A program made the position numbers and the translations under genes. DNA of 64,000 nucleotides, taken from Angiostrongylus vasorum (taxonomy: Eukaryota > Nematoda > Chromadorea > Rhabditida > Metastrongylidae). The stretch lies in contig JADANN010000174.1 in assembly GCA_018806985.1 (NCBI GenBank), forward strand, positions 3,190,501 through 3,254,500. Reading direction: 5' to 3'. This document shows positions 1 through 12,100 of the stretch, piece by piece. The notes under the pieces were generated by a model. The model saw only the letters and a program-made list of their open reading frames with translations. It did not search any database and was not told the DNA's origin. Each line of letters starts with the position of its first letter. The first letter of the stretch is position 1.

Positions 1-487
1 AACAATTTGCCAGCGCAAACCCAATTTATTGACAACGTGAAAAGGAAACAGACACAACAATAGGGACATGGATAAAACATTGCGTAGCCAATAGAGAGAG
101 CAAGTAAACACTGCGGAATAAATAAAACGTATTATGAAAGCATTATACTGAGATGCACAAACATCCACTGAATGCTTATGTTGAATTGAGGTAAATGCTT
201 AAGGAAAGGAAACGAATACAAGCACAGTCAAACAGGATTAGCGGTAGGAGTAGTCGCAGAGGTAAACTGAGGTGTTGCACCCTCCATCCTGTGAAAACAA
301 TACTTCACATAACATCGTTAAAAATAAAATATTAACCATCGTTTACTAACTTGTCTACTTCATGTGGAGGTTTCACTTCACACTGTGATAAACTCTAATC
401 GAAGTTCTAATAATCATAATATTTTTGAGAAAATATATAACGACATGAAAATCGCATAAATTTTAAAACCATTCATTAAGCTTTGCA
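1..487. other. No gene seen
   Basis: AT-rich, no conserved coding and no known repeat recognised. Confidence 0.5.
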
Positions 488-631
488 AGGTATATATACA
501 TATACACATATATATATACATATATATATATGTATATATATGTATATATATACATATATATATGTATATATGTATATATATACATATATATATAGGTATA
601 TATATATGATATATATACATATATATATACA

Positions 632-669
<38 letters not shown>
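488..669. repeat. AT/ATAC microsatellite
   Basis: About 180 nt of alternating TA with ATAC/ATGT interruptions. Open frames rich in Tyr/Ile here are artefacts. Confidence 0.95.
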
Positions 670-1000
670 TCAGAACGGTTTACCGCCTCATTCTGGCTGA
701 AAGGTGTACCTGGGTGCCAGACTGCGATGTACAGCAGGGGGACGGGGGCTCGTCTCCCATCAGGGCCGACAGGGCCTCCCAAGCTGAGAAGAAGTCCGGC
801 GCTTCCATCAGGAAGCCCAGCTAAGAGTTAACCAATACTAGGATCCACCACCTTCCTGGCATCAAACTGGCAAATCTCCCTCTGATTCCTAAGGGCACAG
901 ATCGCCTGTGGTGGCGACGACCTGGAGCAGACTTTGGCCCGGTCGACCTCGGAACTCCTGGGAACCACAATGGCTAAGCCAACAGAACTCCGAAAAGAAG
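668..1000 (+). repeat. R2 retroposon-like repeat, copy 1
   Basis: One of six copies of a roughly 330-nt interspersed family (others at 3451, 9405, 12750, 19343, 41947). Landmarks are ACGGTTTACCGCCTCAT near the start, GAAGCCCAGCTAAGAGT in the middle and GGCTAAACCAGCAAAACTCC towards the end. Here an AT microsatellite precedes it, and a GAA tract replaces the end after ACTCCGAA. Confidence 0.7.
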
Positions 1001-1547
1001 AAGAGAGAAGAAGAAGAAGAAGAAGAGGAAAGAAGAAGAAGGAAGAAGAAGAAGAAAGAAGAAGAAGGAAGAAGAAGAAGGAAGAAGAAGAAGAGAAGAA
1101 GAAGAAGAAGGGAAGAAGAAGAAGAAGGAAGAAGAAGGAGGAAGAAGAAGGAGAGAAGGAAGAAGGAAGAAGAAGAAGAAAGAAAGAAGAAGAAGGAAGA
1201 AGAAGAAGAAGAAGAAGAAGAAGAAGAAAAAGAAGAAAGAAGAAGAAGAAAGAAAGAAGAAGAAGAAAGAAGAAGAAAGAAGAAGAAGAAAGAAGAAGAA
1301 GAAAGAAAGAAGAAGAAAGAAAGAAGGAAGAAGAAAGAAGAAGAAGAAAGAAAGAAGACGAAGAAGAAGAAAGAAGACGAAGAAGAAGAAAGAAGAGAAG
1401 AAAGAAGAGAAGAAAGAAGAAGAAGAAAGAAGAAGAAGAAAGAAGAAGAAGAAAGAAGAAGAAGAAGAAGAAGAAGAAGAAGAAGAAGAAGAAGAAGAAG
1501 AAGAAGAAGAAGAAGAAGGAAGAAGAAGAAGAAGAAGAAGAAGAAGA
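996..1547 (+). repeat. GAA-type polypurine tract, about 550 nt
   Basis: Almost pure purine on +, built of GAA/GAAAGAA units with only a few pyrimidines (e.g. AAGACGAAG around 1355-1380). All three frames are open on + (Lys/Glu/Arg) and also on - (Ser/Phe/Leu); none is a gene. Confidence 0.95.
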
Positions 1548-2720
1548 GTTGTGTACACAGATAAAGGAAGTGCCGACGGAAAAATACAGCTGCTTGTCGG
1601 AGGACTTAAAACTTGTGCCGAACTCTCCTCAGTTCCTCAAAAAAGTCAAACCCCCATTTCTATCACCAATAAGGAGCTGCGCGAAAAAAAAATGACGGTT
1701 GATCATACTGCAACACACCTAACACGGCTGATTATAAATGCCAACTGTAGAAAATCTTTGAAAGAGGACATATATGGAGAGAGAAAGACAAAACTGTTAG
1801 AAGAACCTCAAAAGCGAGCCGCTGCGAAAAAACTTCCGTCGAGATCTATTTGACTACAAAGTTCTGCTACCAGCGCCACATCCCGCCATGAAATGGAGTT
1901 AATAACAGAAAAGATCTGTACCGATCTTTCCCGTTTATCCCCGTCTCGTACGCAGAATTCACCGCTGCAGAAAAACCGTCCGAGACTCTATTCTTTGAAG
2001 TTCGAACTGCTATTGAAAACATGATCATCGCCGACCGACATTCTTCGAGCTGGAGGCCACAAATTACATGTATATAAGCCGAGTTGCCGAATTCCGACAA
2101 GGACTCTGCTTCAATGACAACTTCCAAACCGTACCCGGGTCAGAGAAATTTGTCTGGAGTACACCACCTGCTCTTTTCCCTAACCTTTGTTGACTACTTG
2201 GAATCCCAGCAGCATTCGTTGACCAAGGAATGGAGCCGTCCTATATAAGAACTCCAGATCACTGTTATCGTAAGTGCGGCAAAAAACACAGCTTTTCCAT
2301 TCTCTCCTCACCAATCCCAACACGGAATGAGGTGGAACAGGTTACATTATTCCGCGAAAGCTGTTTACTGCTGCGTTGCAGCAGATAATGAAGTCACTGA
2401 ACTGGGACGAAAAGAGGATAAGCATCGATAGCAAATCTCTGTCAAACTCTCGCCAAGCTGACCACACTGTCATGATATAAGAATGTGTAATATATATACA
2501 TATAATGCAATAGTTCAATATATAATTTGATCTTAACATAATTGATGGTGACAGTGCGGAGGTAGATTCCAAGCATAATTAACAAGACCAGAATTCAAAT
2601 GCTTTTATGAAGACGGCAAAGTCTGGAAAAAGGAAGTCGAAGTCACGCGCAACAACAAAGACTCTCGTGGATGATGGAAATGAGACAACAAACCAAATTG
2701 GAGGACTGGGATCCGTATAG
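1547..2720 (+). mobile_element. Relic of a second RTE-type family
   Basis: Frame-shifted pieces match an RTE lineage different from copies A-C: CRKSLKEDIYGERKTKLLEE (1745-1805), SRHEMELITEKICTDLSRLS (1889-1945), DILRAGGHKLH (2040-2070), an RT region around 2210-2400, and the C-terminus SWMMEMRQQTKLEDWDPY (near 2660-2715). Much of the RT core is deleted. The 5' side abuts the GAA tract. Confidence 0.7.
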
Positions 2721-2787
2721 TAAGGAAAGCCGGATCATATAAAAAGGAAGTATATACAGTAAAATAAAAGTGATAAACATAAGTAAT

Positions 2788-3060
2788 GCGGCGCGTGTAG
2801 CATAGTGGTTAGAGGTGCCCTGCAATATTCATGGGTTCGATCCCGCGCCCTAGGCTCACCAAGCCTTCCATCTCTTCAGAGTCGGCAAAATGGCACCACA
2901 CTTGTCTGGGAGGATAGCAGCATCTACTTGATACATCGGTAGGCCACCAAAAGTTATTACATAGGTCAGATATGCATTCAAACACCTCTAACGATAGCTG
3001 GTAAAGTCGAATACATAGCGCATCCCTTGGGGATTGATCGACGCCTACAGCTCTATCCTT
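2788..3060 (+). repeat. SINE1 copy (tRNA-headed)
   Basis: Head reads GTAGCATAGTGGTTAGAGG (A-box-like), then GGGTTCGATCCC (a near-consensus B box), then the family body CACCAAGCC...GTCTGGGAGGATAGCAGC...GATACATCGGTAGGCCACC...GGGATTGATCGACGCC. Not a tRNA gene: the head does not close into an acceptor stem. Confidence 0.78.
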
Positions 3061-3450
3061 TTTTATTTTAATAACGGTGGTATTAAATAATAATAATATT
3101 TACTTGCTACCTACTACTTGGCTCTTAATAATTACATAGCCTCTAATGACAATAATAACAACAAACAAACGATAATGATGAGAGAAAATTAATCAGGAAA
3201 AGAGTCCAGGAAAAGATACTACAACTAACCTAGACGTTTTGTCACCATCAATTATTATTGTGGTAAGGGCAAGTATCTGGCTATTTGGTGCGGCTCTGAA
3301 TAGAAGGACTCCGAGACGTAGACATATAAACGCATTTGCGGCGCACGTTAGCTGAAAATGTTCCAGTTTTATACGATAGCTAATATCGTACAGCCTTAGC
3401 AGATTAAACTTCCCGATTCTCCCTAGCGTTATTCATATAAGCTGGTTAGT

Positions 3451-3778
3451 CTCCCAACGGTTTAGCGCCTCATCGTGGATGGTAGGTGTTCCTCGGTGTC
3501 GGGCTGCGCTGTACAACGGTGGGATTCATCCCCTTGGCATGGTCTCACCAGGATCCGTCACCGTTCTGGTACCAAGCTAGTCGCATGATGGCAAATCTCC
3601 CTCTAATCCACAAAGGCGGCAACTGCCTGTGGTGGTGACGACCTGGGACGGACATTGGCCTGACTGACCTCGGGACTCAGGGAACCACAGTGGCTAAATC
3701 AGCAATGTTCCGAAGAAGTGGAGGTTATGCTGGGGCCCGCACATCCAGTGATGACGTGTCATCCAAGTGTCGAAGTAG
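3451..3778 (+). repeat. R2 retroposon, copy 2, with 15-bp target duplication
   Basis: Flanked by TATAAGCTGGTTAGT (3436-3450) and TATAAGCTGGTCAGT (3779-3793), one mismatch. This sets the element at 328 bp and shows retroposition-type insertion. No coding capacity seen. Confidence 0.75.
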
Positions 3779-3793
3779 TATAAGCTGGTCAGT

Positions 3794-5049
3794 CAACAGG
3801 TTCCTTGTTGTAAGTATTTATCAACGCCGCCTCTAGTAAAATGTCAGAGACCATAAAGTGCAATCTTTACGGTCTTAATTAAAATAGTTTCATTAGCGAC
3901 AACTGAAGAACAACGTATGCTCAATACAACCAAGAACTTTTGAAGAAGTAACAGACACTCAGCAATAGGTAAGCAAATCAGTTTAGAAAATCTTACTAAC
4001 TCACCGACAAGAAAAAATATGTGATAATCAGGCGTACTGTGAACCGGAATGAATCGAAAAATCCAACCAAACATATGAGAGTATTGAATGAGAACAAGAA
4101 GAAGAATATGACAGAGAAAGCAAACACCTTTAAATATAATCAGTAGTTCAAGATAAGATCGAATTCGAAGTCATAAAGCATCAACTAACCCATAGAGTAC
4201 ATGGAACAAAAACATTTATGCCTCCTGGTAACTGAAGAACCTGAAATTCTAATAGTGAAACAGTTCCATACAAAAAACATTTAAGACTTTACCAACATTT
4301 AATTTTGTAAGGAATGAAACTGATAGAATACTTTTTTCGTCGCGCTTGTTACGAATCATATGTGATTCGCACTGACCACTTCACTACCCCAAAAAATAGC
4401 CACATCTCTTTTGTTCGTTTTTCATCGTATAACTCTTCTTCATTTTCCACTATTGCTATGGATTTTTATAGTTCGATTAACACCTATGTATTTATGTGTA
4501 CGCCTCATGCTTTGGAATATACCGGACACTTCTGTGCGATGAAAAATAAGCTTCTTCGACACTTAACCACGGCAGTGTTATCGTTTGGCAGTTGATTTTG
4601 AAACATACGCTGGTCATATCTTCAGATTTTCATAAATTCATTTAATCACTCATTAAACATGATTCAGGTTTGAAAAGTGATTAGTTTCATTCTACTGGGG
4701 CCAAATTTACAACCTATGATAGCCAAGACGGGCTGCACAAGACTCATCCACATTTTGAATCAACAGAAATGGCAACGGATCTTTTCACTCAACGCATGGA
4801 GGATCTACAATGAGAGCGTTGAAAAACCGCAATGAAAGGGTTCAATATCTAAATGCGATTGCACCTAAAACTACTTACATTTACTTCCAAAATGATACTG
4901 CTCCTACGCTTAGAAGTGGTCACGCCTTTGCAGAACACGGTACAGTATTAATGGAGCGAAGGCCTTTTGTCAGCTGTTATAGGAAAACAGCAAAATTTTG
5001 TGATCCCCTACCTATTTCAGATAGTGTCAACTAGGTCTATACCAGAAGC
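3794..5049. other. No gene seen
   Basis: Short open frames only, no recognisable motif and no splice-consistent chain. 3061-3435 is the same. Confidence 0.45.
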
Positions 5050-5345
5050 AGATAATGAAACAAATACTGTTACTTTTTATTTACTGCCTACGGCAGACTA
5101 TGATTTGAAATATAAGCGCAATGAGGCTGAGATATTTGCAAAACTCCACACGACAGGCGCCTGCGGTGGGGATCGAACACGCTATTATGCTTTACGGGGA
5201 ATAACGCGTTCACCACCACACCATTCGTGTCCTTCACTCCACCTTCCTCTAAGCGCTGTTCAAGCTACAGGTGCTATCAGCAATTACCAATTAACGAGAT
5301 TGGTCTGTGGAACGCAAATCGAAACTGGACCAAACTAAGCTGAAG
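5050..5345 (-). repeat. SINE2 copy
   Basis: Reverse orientation. B-box-like GTGTTCGATCCCC on - (about 5165-5180), body TTTTGCAAATATCTCAGCCT, end at GCAGTAAATAAAAAG. A second tRNA-headed family. Confidence 0.68.
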
Positions 5346-5400
5346 CCATAATATAAATCAAAATGTAGCTACTTTTTTATTTACTGTCTATGGCACAGTA

Positions 5401-8400
5401 TCACCTGTATCACCTGTAATCCCGATGATCGTCGAGTAACTCGAGCGGGCGCCAGTAAATCTTCCAATTTCCCGGTCGTGTGCAAAAGCAGCCCAGCGGG
5501 TTCTGCTGGCTCTAGGGACTCGTCGAGCATCATATCTTTCTTCTAGGCTTTTCGTGAAGAACTCTAATGGTCTTGCTGCAGTATGTTTGACATCCCAAGG
5601 AATCCAGTCACTAACGACTCATGTCCATCGGTTGTCATTCAAACGCATTACGTGTTCGGCCCACCTTATCTTCGATTGTTTGGCGTAGAGAACGGCATCT
5701 TTGGATTTTGAACGTTGACGCAGGTTGGAGCTTCGGATTCCATCCCTTACTTGTGCGAAACGGTATACTCCTAGCATCGTCCTTTCGACTGCGCGTTCGA
5801 TAACGCTCAGTGATCTTTCATCCTGCTTAATCAGCTGCTTTTGAGGCATATGTTAGGGCAGGAAGTACCGCTGAGTCGAAAAGGTGGGCATAGAGTCGGG
5901 TGTTCTCTGCCCTCTTCACTACATCCTCCATGTTCTTGAAAGCTCCCCAAGCCGCTCGTTTCCTTCTGCTCAGCTCTGGAGCTAAGTTGTTCATCATATT
6001 GATTTTCCGAACTAGATGGACATAACTGGAGCATTCGGAGATATTCGTTCCGTTGAGTGTGAATGGGGCATATGAAACCAATCCGTTCCCCCATGAACAT
6101 CGTTTTAGTGAGGTTTACTTGAAGACCAATCTTAAAACAGGCTTTATCAAAGACGGCAAGCATACGTTCCGCTTGTCTAATGTTCGGTGTTATAAGGACG
6201 ATGTCATCAACAAAGCGAAGATGATGTAATCGCCGACCATCGATTTTCACTCCTATATTACCTCATTCCAGGTTCGCATGATGTTCTGGAGGGTGGCGTT
6301 AAATAATTTTGGGGAGATGGCATCGGCATGCCTAACCCCTCTTTTGACGTCGCTGTTAATATCGTTGTAAAATGGTGAAATCTTGGTTGTGTAAATTTTT
6401 GTACAGCTCACGAAGAATCTTTATGTACTGAGTAGGGACTCCTTGACTATCCAGGGCTTCCAAGACTGCACCTATTTCGACTGAATCACAGAAAATCAAG
6501 GCCTTTTGTAAATCGATGAAGGTGAGACAGAGCGGTCTTTTTGTACTCTCGTGATACTTCAATGAGCCTTGTTACCGTGTGGATGTGGTCCATCGTACTA
6601 AATCCTTTTCGAAACCCTGCTTGCTCACATGGCTGTCCTTCGTCCAGTGTTCTGTCAATCCTGTTTAGGATGACTCGACTGAAAACTTTGTAGACGACAG
6701 ACAGCAAGCAGATTGGGCGACAGTTGTCGATATCGTGTAGGTCACCCATCTTGTACAATAACACGGTCTTGCTGATCTTCCACTGAGTAGGGACCTTGCA
6801 TTCAGGCAGGTAACGTGTGAAGAGCCGAACCGGTGTGTTTACGAGAACTGGCGGAGGGTTCTTCAGGTGTTCTGATCTTATCCTGTCCGGACTTTGTGCT
6901 GTTCGTTCGACTTTTTCACCGACGAAATGGCATGTCGGATTTCGGAAGGGAGAACCGGTGGTATAACATATCCATCCTGCTTTATTTCATATGACGGAAG
7001 GTGGGCGTGGCTATCGAAGAGATTTGAGTAGTATTCGTGAGTGATTTTCTCCATAGCCTTTCTGGACGCTGTAACTGTTCGGTCTGGGCGTCGGACTGCA
7101 ATCTTCTTGGTCTTGTAATTGGCGAAGCTTCGGTGGGCTTTGCGAATACTTTTTCAAGCCTCTGCAGCTTCGACCAATACTGCTGCTCTTCTCTCTTTAA
7201 GATCTTCTTTTAACGCCTGTCTGCATTGTTTTGCAAGTTTGGACATTACTTCGAGGCTGCCTGCAACTCGTGCGATTCCACACTAGCGTATCAGCTCGAG
7301 TGTTTCTGGAGAGAGACGTCTCTTGGTGACTTTGGAACTCTCAGCTTTCTTAGCGCTAACGTGAAGATGTTGAATGAGCCGATCGTATTCCCCGTCGATG
7401 TTATCGATAACGGCATTTTCCCAACAGCCGACTAATGAATTGAATAAGTCTAGTTTGTGGTGGTTCTGAGACTTGGGTTTTTTAATTTAGCGGCTTTTTT
7501 CTCCTTTCCGCGAGAAATAGAATCTTGAACGAAGGAGACGGTGGTGTGATCCCGTGTAGAATTTTGGGACAACAGCGACATCGGTTAGGCAAAACCTTCT
7601 ACTTACTATGATGTGGTCTATTTCGTTATGGTACTCTCCATTGGAAGACTCCCACGTCCAGCGCTGAGGGTGGAGCTTCTGGAATTGCGAGTTACCATGG
7701 ATGGTCTTGGTCGTCATGATAAACTCAGAAAGCCGCTCACCCTGTTCGTTCCATTCTAATCCATGGGTCCCAATGTGACGTTCTTCAGACGTTCCTCTTG
7801 GTCCAATCTTGGCGTTGAAATCTCCACTGATGAAGATTGAAGAATGTGTGGTCTTCTCTGTAGAACTTCTCCAAGTCCATATAGAACGCTTCGACTTCTT
7901 CTTCGTCATAGTTTGATGTTGGCGCGTAAGCGACGAAGATTGTCAAAGCCGGTATTGATCCACATCTTTTTAATCGTAAACGTCCGATTCGGGTTGTAAG
8001 TTGTTCGAATGAATCGATGTTAATGGACAAACTCGTGTTGACGAGAAAGCCGACGCCGCCGACTCCTCTGCTGTCGCATGTTCCAAGGAACAGTTCTTCT
8101 CCGGTGTCATAGACGGAGTTGAGTGGGTGGCGTCGTCTCGTCTCGGCCAGGCTGATGACGTCGTACCTTATCCTTCTTGCTTGCATGAGCAAGTCTTCTA
8201 TCGAGGACTCGGATACAAGTGTACGTGCACTGTAGGTACAGATCGTCACCATAGTTCTTCGTGATCCAGGCAGCTTCCAATGGCCCTGAGATTTTAGCAG
8301 CCTCTCCGTACTCGTCCTACCCAACGCTGAAAAAACTGAGGGCTCATTCGGGGGTCAGGGTAATGAGGTCCGTTTTTTTTTACTGTTTAGCATTTTGATA

Positions 8401-8813
8401 CCCACGCATAGCTTGCTGGGCTCTGAACGTGGGGGGCTGGGTTTACTCACGGGTGGCTTGCCTGGCTTTCCCAGAGTGGACGTGGAGCTTATTTGTAGGA
8501 GGTGACTCTTAACCGCCTCCCATATACTTCCCTGTCACTTGATTGCAGGCTTTTGGCCGAATTGACTCGTAGAATACAATCCGCTTAAGCGAGAACGCAC
8601 CAACGCACGCTTGCATGAATACGCCTCGTAAATACAGAAAGTATGTGCCAAATCGGCGCAGCAGAAACAGGGAGTCCATCCCTTGCATCCACCTGCGTCT
8701 AGGGGAAGCAAAGGTCGTTTTTGGTCCGCGATGAACCCACTATCCGCCACCTGGGGACGCGCCACGTAGCATCGCCACTAGTCGGTTCGAGATCCCTCAT
8801 ATGAGGGAGATCC
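5401..8813 (-). mobile_element. RTE-type non-LTR retrotransposon, copy A (dead)
   Basis: In element order: 5' region with a palindromic TCCCTCATATGAGGGA at 8793-8808; AP-type endonuclease 8324-7487 ([42 protein letters not shown]) with a frameshift around 7800-7900; RT 6764-5831 (NCRPICLLSVVYKVFSRVIL, EQAGFRKGFST, FVDDIVLITP) broken by several frameshifts and a deletion; C-terminal IRWAEHVMRLNDNRWT at 5690-5619. The element splits a SINE2 copy (5365-5400 and 8814-9000). Confidence 0.88.
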
Positions 8814-9000
8814 GTGAGGGTCTGTGCAATGAAGCTAAGATATTTGCAAAACTTCGGACGGCAGGTGTCTGTATTGGGGATCGAACACGCTACTACGCTT
8901 TTCAGATTAACGCGGTCACCGCTACACCAGGCGTGTCCTTCGTTCCGCTTTCCCTCAGCCGAATGTAATGAAGTAGTTCGATTTAGAATGTATCTATAAC
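8814..9000 (-). repeat. SINE2 copy split by RTE copy A
   Basis: The tRNA-like head (GTGTTCGATCCCC, reverse, about 8875-8890) and body end here at the RTE 5' end. The matching tail (TTTATTTACTGTCTATGGCA) lies at 5378-5397 on the other side of RTE copy A. Confidence 0.62.
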
Positions 9001-9129
9001 ATTTAGAAGAAGTGAAGTGTAACGGCCGTACATATAGACTGTACCTAAAAACTGCTGGAAAGACTGCATGTCTGGGTAGCAGAAATTTTAGAAATAGTAC
9101 CTTGTAAAGTAAATACCTTGGGTACAATT

Positions 9130-9370
9130 ATTATAATACCAAAATATTTAGCCTGAATGCGGAGCACTGATCTCCGAAATCCACCTCATCTTCGAGACCC
9201 AGAAGGACACACATCGAAAGCGAAACATATATGGGCCGGTCATATAATGAGAACAGACCAGAGGTGGACGAAAAGAACTATAGAGTGGACTCCATGAGGA
9301 TGCAAGCGTTCCTTAAGAAGACCATGTGCACGTTGGGTCGACGTGTTCGTAACTAACGTCAAATAACTGT
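9130..9370 (+). mobile_element. RTE C-terminal fragment
   Basis: Reads RLRDPEGHTSKAKHIWAGHI, then MRTDQRWTKRTIEWTP and ARWVDVF with one stop. This is the conserved post-RT region of the same second RTE family. No upstream RT part is adjacent. Confidence 0.7.
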
Positions 9371-9404
9371 GCTCGCAAATGCAGTCGTTTTACAGATCTT
9401 ACCT

Positions 9405-9765
9405 ACTTGGTTGTGCGGACCTCAGCATAATCTCAATTTTTTCGGAGTTTGGCTGGTTTAGCCATTGTGTTCCCTGGAGTCCCAAGGTCAGCCAAGTCAA
9501 AGTCTGCCCCAGGTCGTCATCATCACTGGCAGTCGCCGCTCTTGTGGATCACAGGAAAACTTGCCACCATACGACTAGTCCGATATACCAGGACGGTGGT
9601 GAATCCTGGCACTGGTTCACTGTTAACTAGGTTTCCTAATGGAAACGCCGGACTTCTCGGCTTGGGAGACCCTGCCGGAAGAAGATCCCCTCCCTCTGTA
9701 CATCGCAGCCTAACACCCAGGAACACCTTCCAGCCAGTATCAAGCGGTAAACCGTTCTATACTTC
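9405..9765 (-). repeat. R2 retroposon, copy 3
   Basis: Same family on the minus strand: the AACCACAATGGCTAAACCAGC end is near 9455-9475 and the ACGGTTTACCGC start near 9745-9757. The end of a further R2 piece on + is at 9870-9905. Confidence 0.7.
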
Positions 9766-9909
9766 ATGGCATGAAACTCCACCTGCTACCACGCTAAAGT
9801 CAAAGCACCACCATAGGCGACGATTAGGGAGGCAAAGAAACGAGTGGAAAATGTGCTGGCGTGTGCAAATCTCGTGAAGACGGGCCGTCCGAGTATGCCA
9901 AATACGTAA

Positions 9910-11537
9910 ATTTGAATCATCCAATATGCAAATATGCTGAGACTTGTTGTCGTGGTGAAGTGTACCACAATGTCGAAAATCAGTACATAAGAACAGCAAA
10001 AAAGACCATGGTAGTCCTCAGCAAAAAGTTTAGCTACGGTACTCAAACAGACCAGCAAACCCGTTCAAAGATATTTCTGCATGTTGTAAATATTATACTA
10101 TTCTACAGGCAGTGTAGACAGCCTAGTTTTTTTAAGAATGCCGTGAAAAAGCACGAGTTCTTGCTTTTTCGACCTCGCTACGGGCGAAACAAGGCTCCTG
10201 TCTTTCCACAGTCAGCAGTTTAGTACTAGGTTTAGCTGGGGAAAATTTTCGATCCACAACCGTCTACAACTGCCTCTGGTGAAGACCTCGGAGCACTACA
10301 GAACTACCACAGGATTCCAGACAAAAATTAACTCGACAAGTACTCATTGACATTCATAAGGAAGAAGAAGCGTCCAGATAGCAATCGAATCCACATATTT
10401 GCTTTTGGATCAAATATTAGCGCAAAGAATAGCTCTCCCCAGTTTACTCAATTGACGAGCTGCCAAATGTTTATCGTAGATAAGGTAGTGGTTGGTTACG
10501 AAGGGTATAACAAAAACCAAAACTGTCCAGTAAAACAAACGGTTGAAAGGAGTATAAATCATATATGATCCGTAGCGACGCGATGTTAGATATTGCAGAG
10601 AATGCTACAAATAATTACAGAAATCCAACTCAAGTTGAAGTACAAGATTGGTTCACCAAACCTTCCGGTTCCACCCCATAATGTGAAACAGATTGTAGAT
10701 TAGAGAGGAACAGAAGAGGGTGAAAGCACAAGCGCTTACGAAGCTCACACCTTCAAACACGAACGGAGCAAATACTACTAGTAAGACGATGAATAAACTG
10801 AACGCCTAAAAAAGCCTTCGGTAAAAACTCAACGGAATAATTTACACAATAATTGTCAGTTCTACAGTTGGAACAACTGACAGATTCTCTTCTGCCTAAT
10901 TTAATTTTAATTTAAGCAACTTATCCAAAAGCAAAGACTTGAAAGAAATCCTCGATTACCGTTTGCAAAGCCATTAAAAATCCAAACGGCTTCTTGCCTA
11001 AGAACGCACAATCGGCATTCGCACGGGCAGCGTCCATCTAAAGCTGATTATCTTACATAAGCTACAAAACACGAGCTTAGCAGTTTCACCTACTCTAGTC
11101 TAGCGCGCTATTCTCAAGGAATTTGCTCATTAGAAGTACACTAAGGGTCTTAATGTTATTTGTACAAGAGATCCCGCATGCGGAAATGTCGGGGAAATAC
11201 ACCAGCCGAGTGACAATGGACCTATTTTTCACACCAGTTAGGCTAATGGATAACTAATGGTTAATAGAATCTCAATTCCTAGAATCAAAAAAAACTGAAA
11301 AGTCAAAAATATCGTACCATCGCTTACACGACGACCAAATCTTAAAGATATTCAGTTGTAAATTTATGTTCAAATCATTCGAAGAACTCCTCAACGGAAG
11401 GCGAAAAAACAAAAACTAAGGATGAAAACGCGATTACATCACGAATTGCTACCAGAAAATGCGATTCAATCGAATACTACTGAAATCTGTGACAACTGAT
11501 AATTTTCTATACAAACAAAAGCAGATCGTTAGTTGGA
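9910..11537. other. No gene seen
   Basis: Short frames at 9861-10223 and 10347-10568 look random in composition. No repeat family recognised. Confidence 0.45.
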
Positions 11538-11633
11538 TCATGTACCTATACATACATATACATAAATATGTATATATGCATAGATATGTACACATACACA
11601 TATCTACACATACATATGTATACGTATACATTG
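11538..11633. repeat. ATAC/ATGT microsatellite
   Basis: Roughly 95 nt of TACATA/TATGTA units. Confidence 0.85.
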
Positions 11634-11828
11634 CTGGTCATCATACGGAGATCAGTGAAACTAAACAAACACATCACTATCCCACAAAATTAAACAATCC
11701 ATTAGTTCACAAAATTAGGTATGACGACCACTTTGTAGCATATTAGAAGTAATGAATATAACGATTCAACACGTTCCATACAATGGGTGACAGCTGACAA
11801 ATGATTTACTTGATTTCCTCATAGCAAT

Positions 11829-12100
11829 TGGCAGCTGTGGTGCAGTGGTCGGAGGGGCCCTACGACACACATGGGATCGATCCCTGCGCCCGTGGCTCAC
11901 CAAGCCCTCCATCTCTCCGGGGTTTGGAAATTGGTACCAGACTTGTCTGGGAGGATAGCAGCACTAATTCCATACATCAATAAGCCACTGCGAATCATTG
12001 TAAAATCCAGATATGCATTCAATCCAACGATATTTAATGAAGTCGAATGCATGGCGCATCCCTCAGGGAGTGATCTGCGCCGAGAGTTTTATTCTTTATG
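11829..12100 (+). repeat. SINE1 copy
   Basis: Head GCTGTGGTGCAGTGGTCGGA with B box GGGATCGATCCC, full body. Flanked by CATAGCAA-containing repeats (near 11820 and 12110), a likely target duplication. Confidence 0.75.

Noticed and set aside
483..824. Tyr/Ile-rich frames at 414-824, 11449-11746, 40746-41111 and 59464-59855
   Set aside because: Translations of AT/ATAC microsatellites; the last only begins in real SMC2 exon 28 in part.
908..1695. Long Lys/Glu/Arg-rich and Ser/Phe/Leu-rich open frames over the GAA tract
   Set aside because: A trinucleotide repeat is open in every frame on both strands; composition is purely that of the repeat.
2788..2860. tRNA gene
   Set aside because: Good A and B boxes, but no closing acceptor stem and the sequence continues into the SINE body; other SINE heads behave alike.
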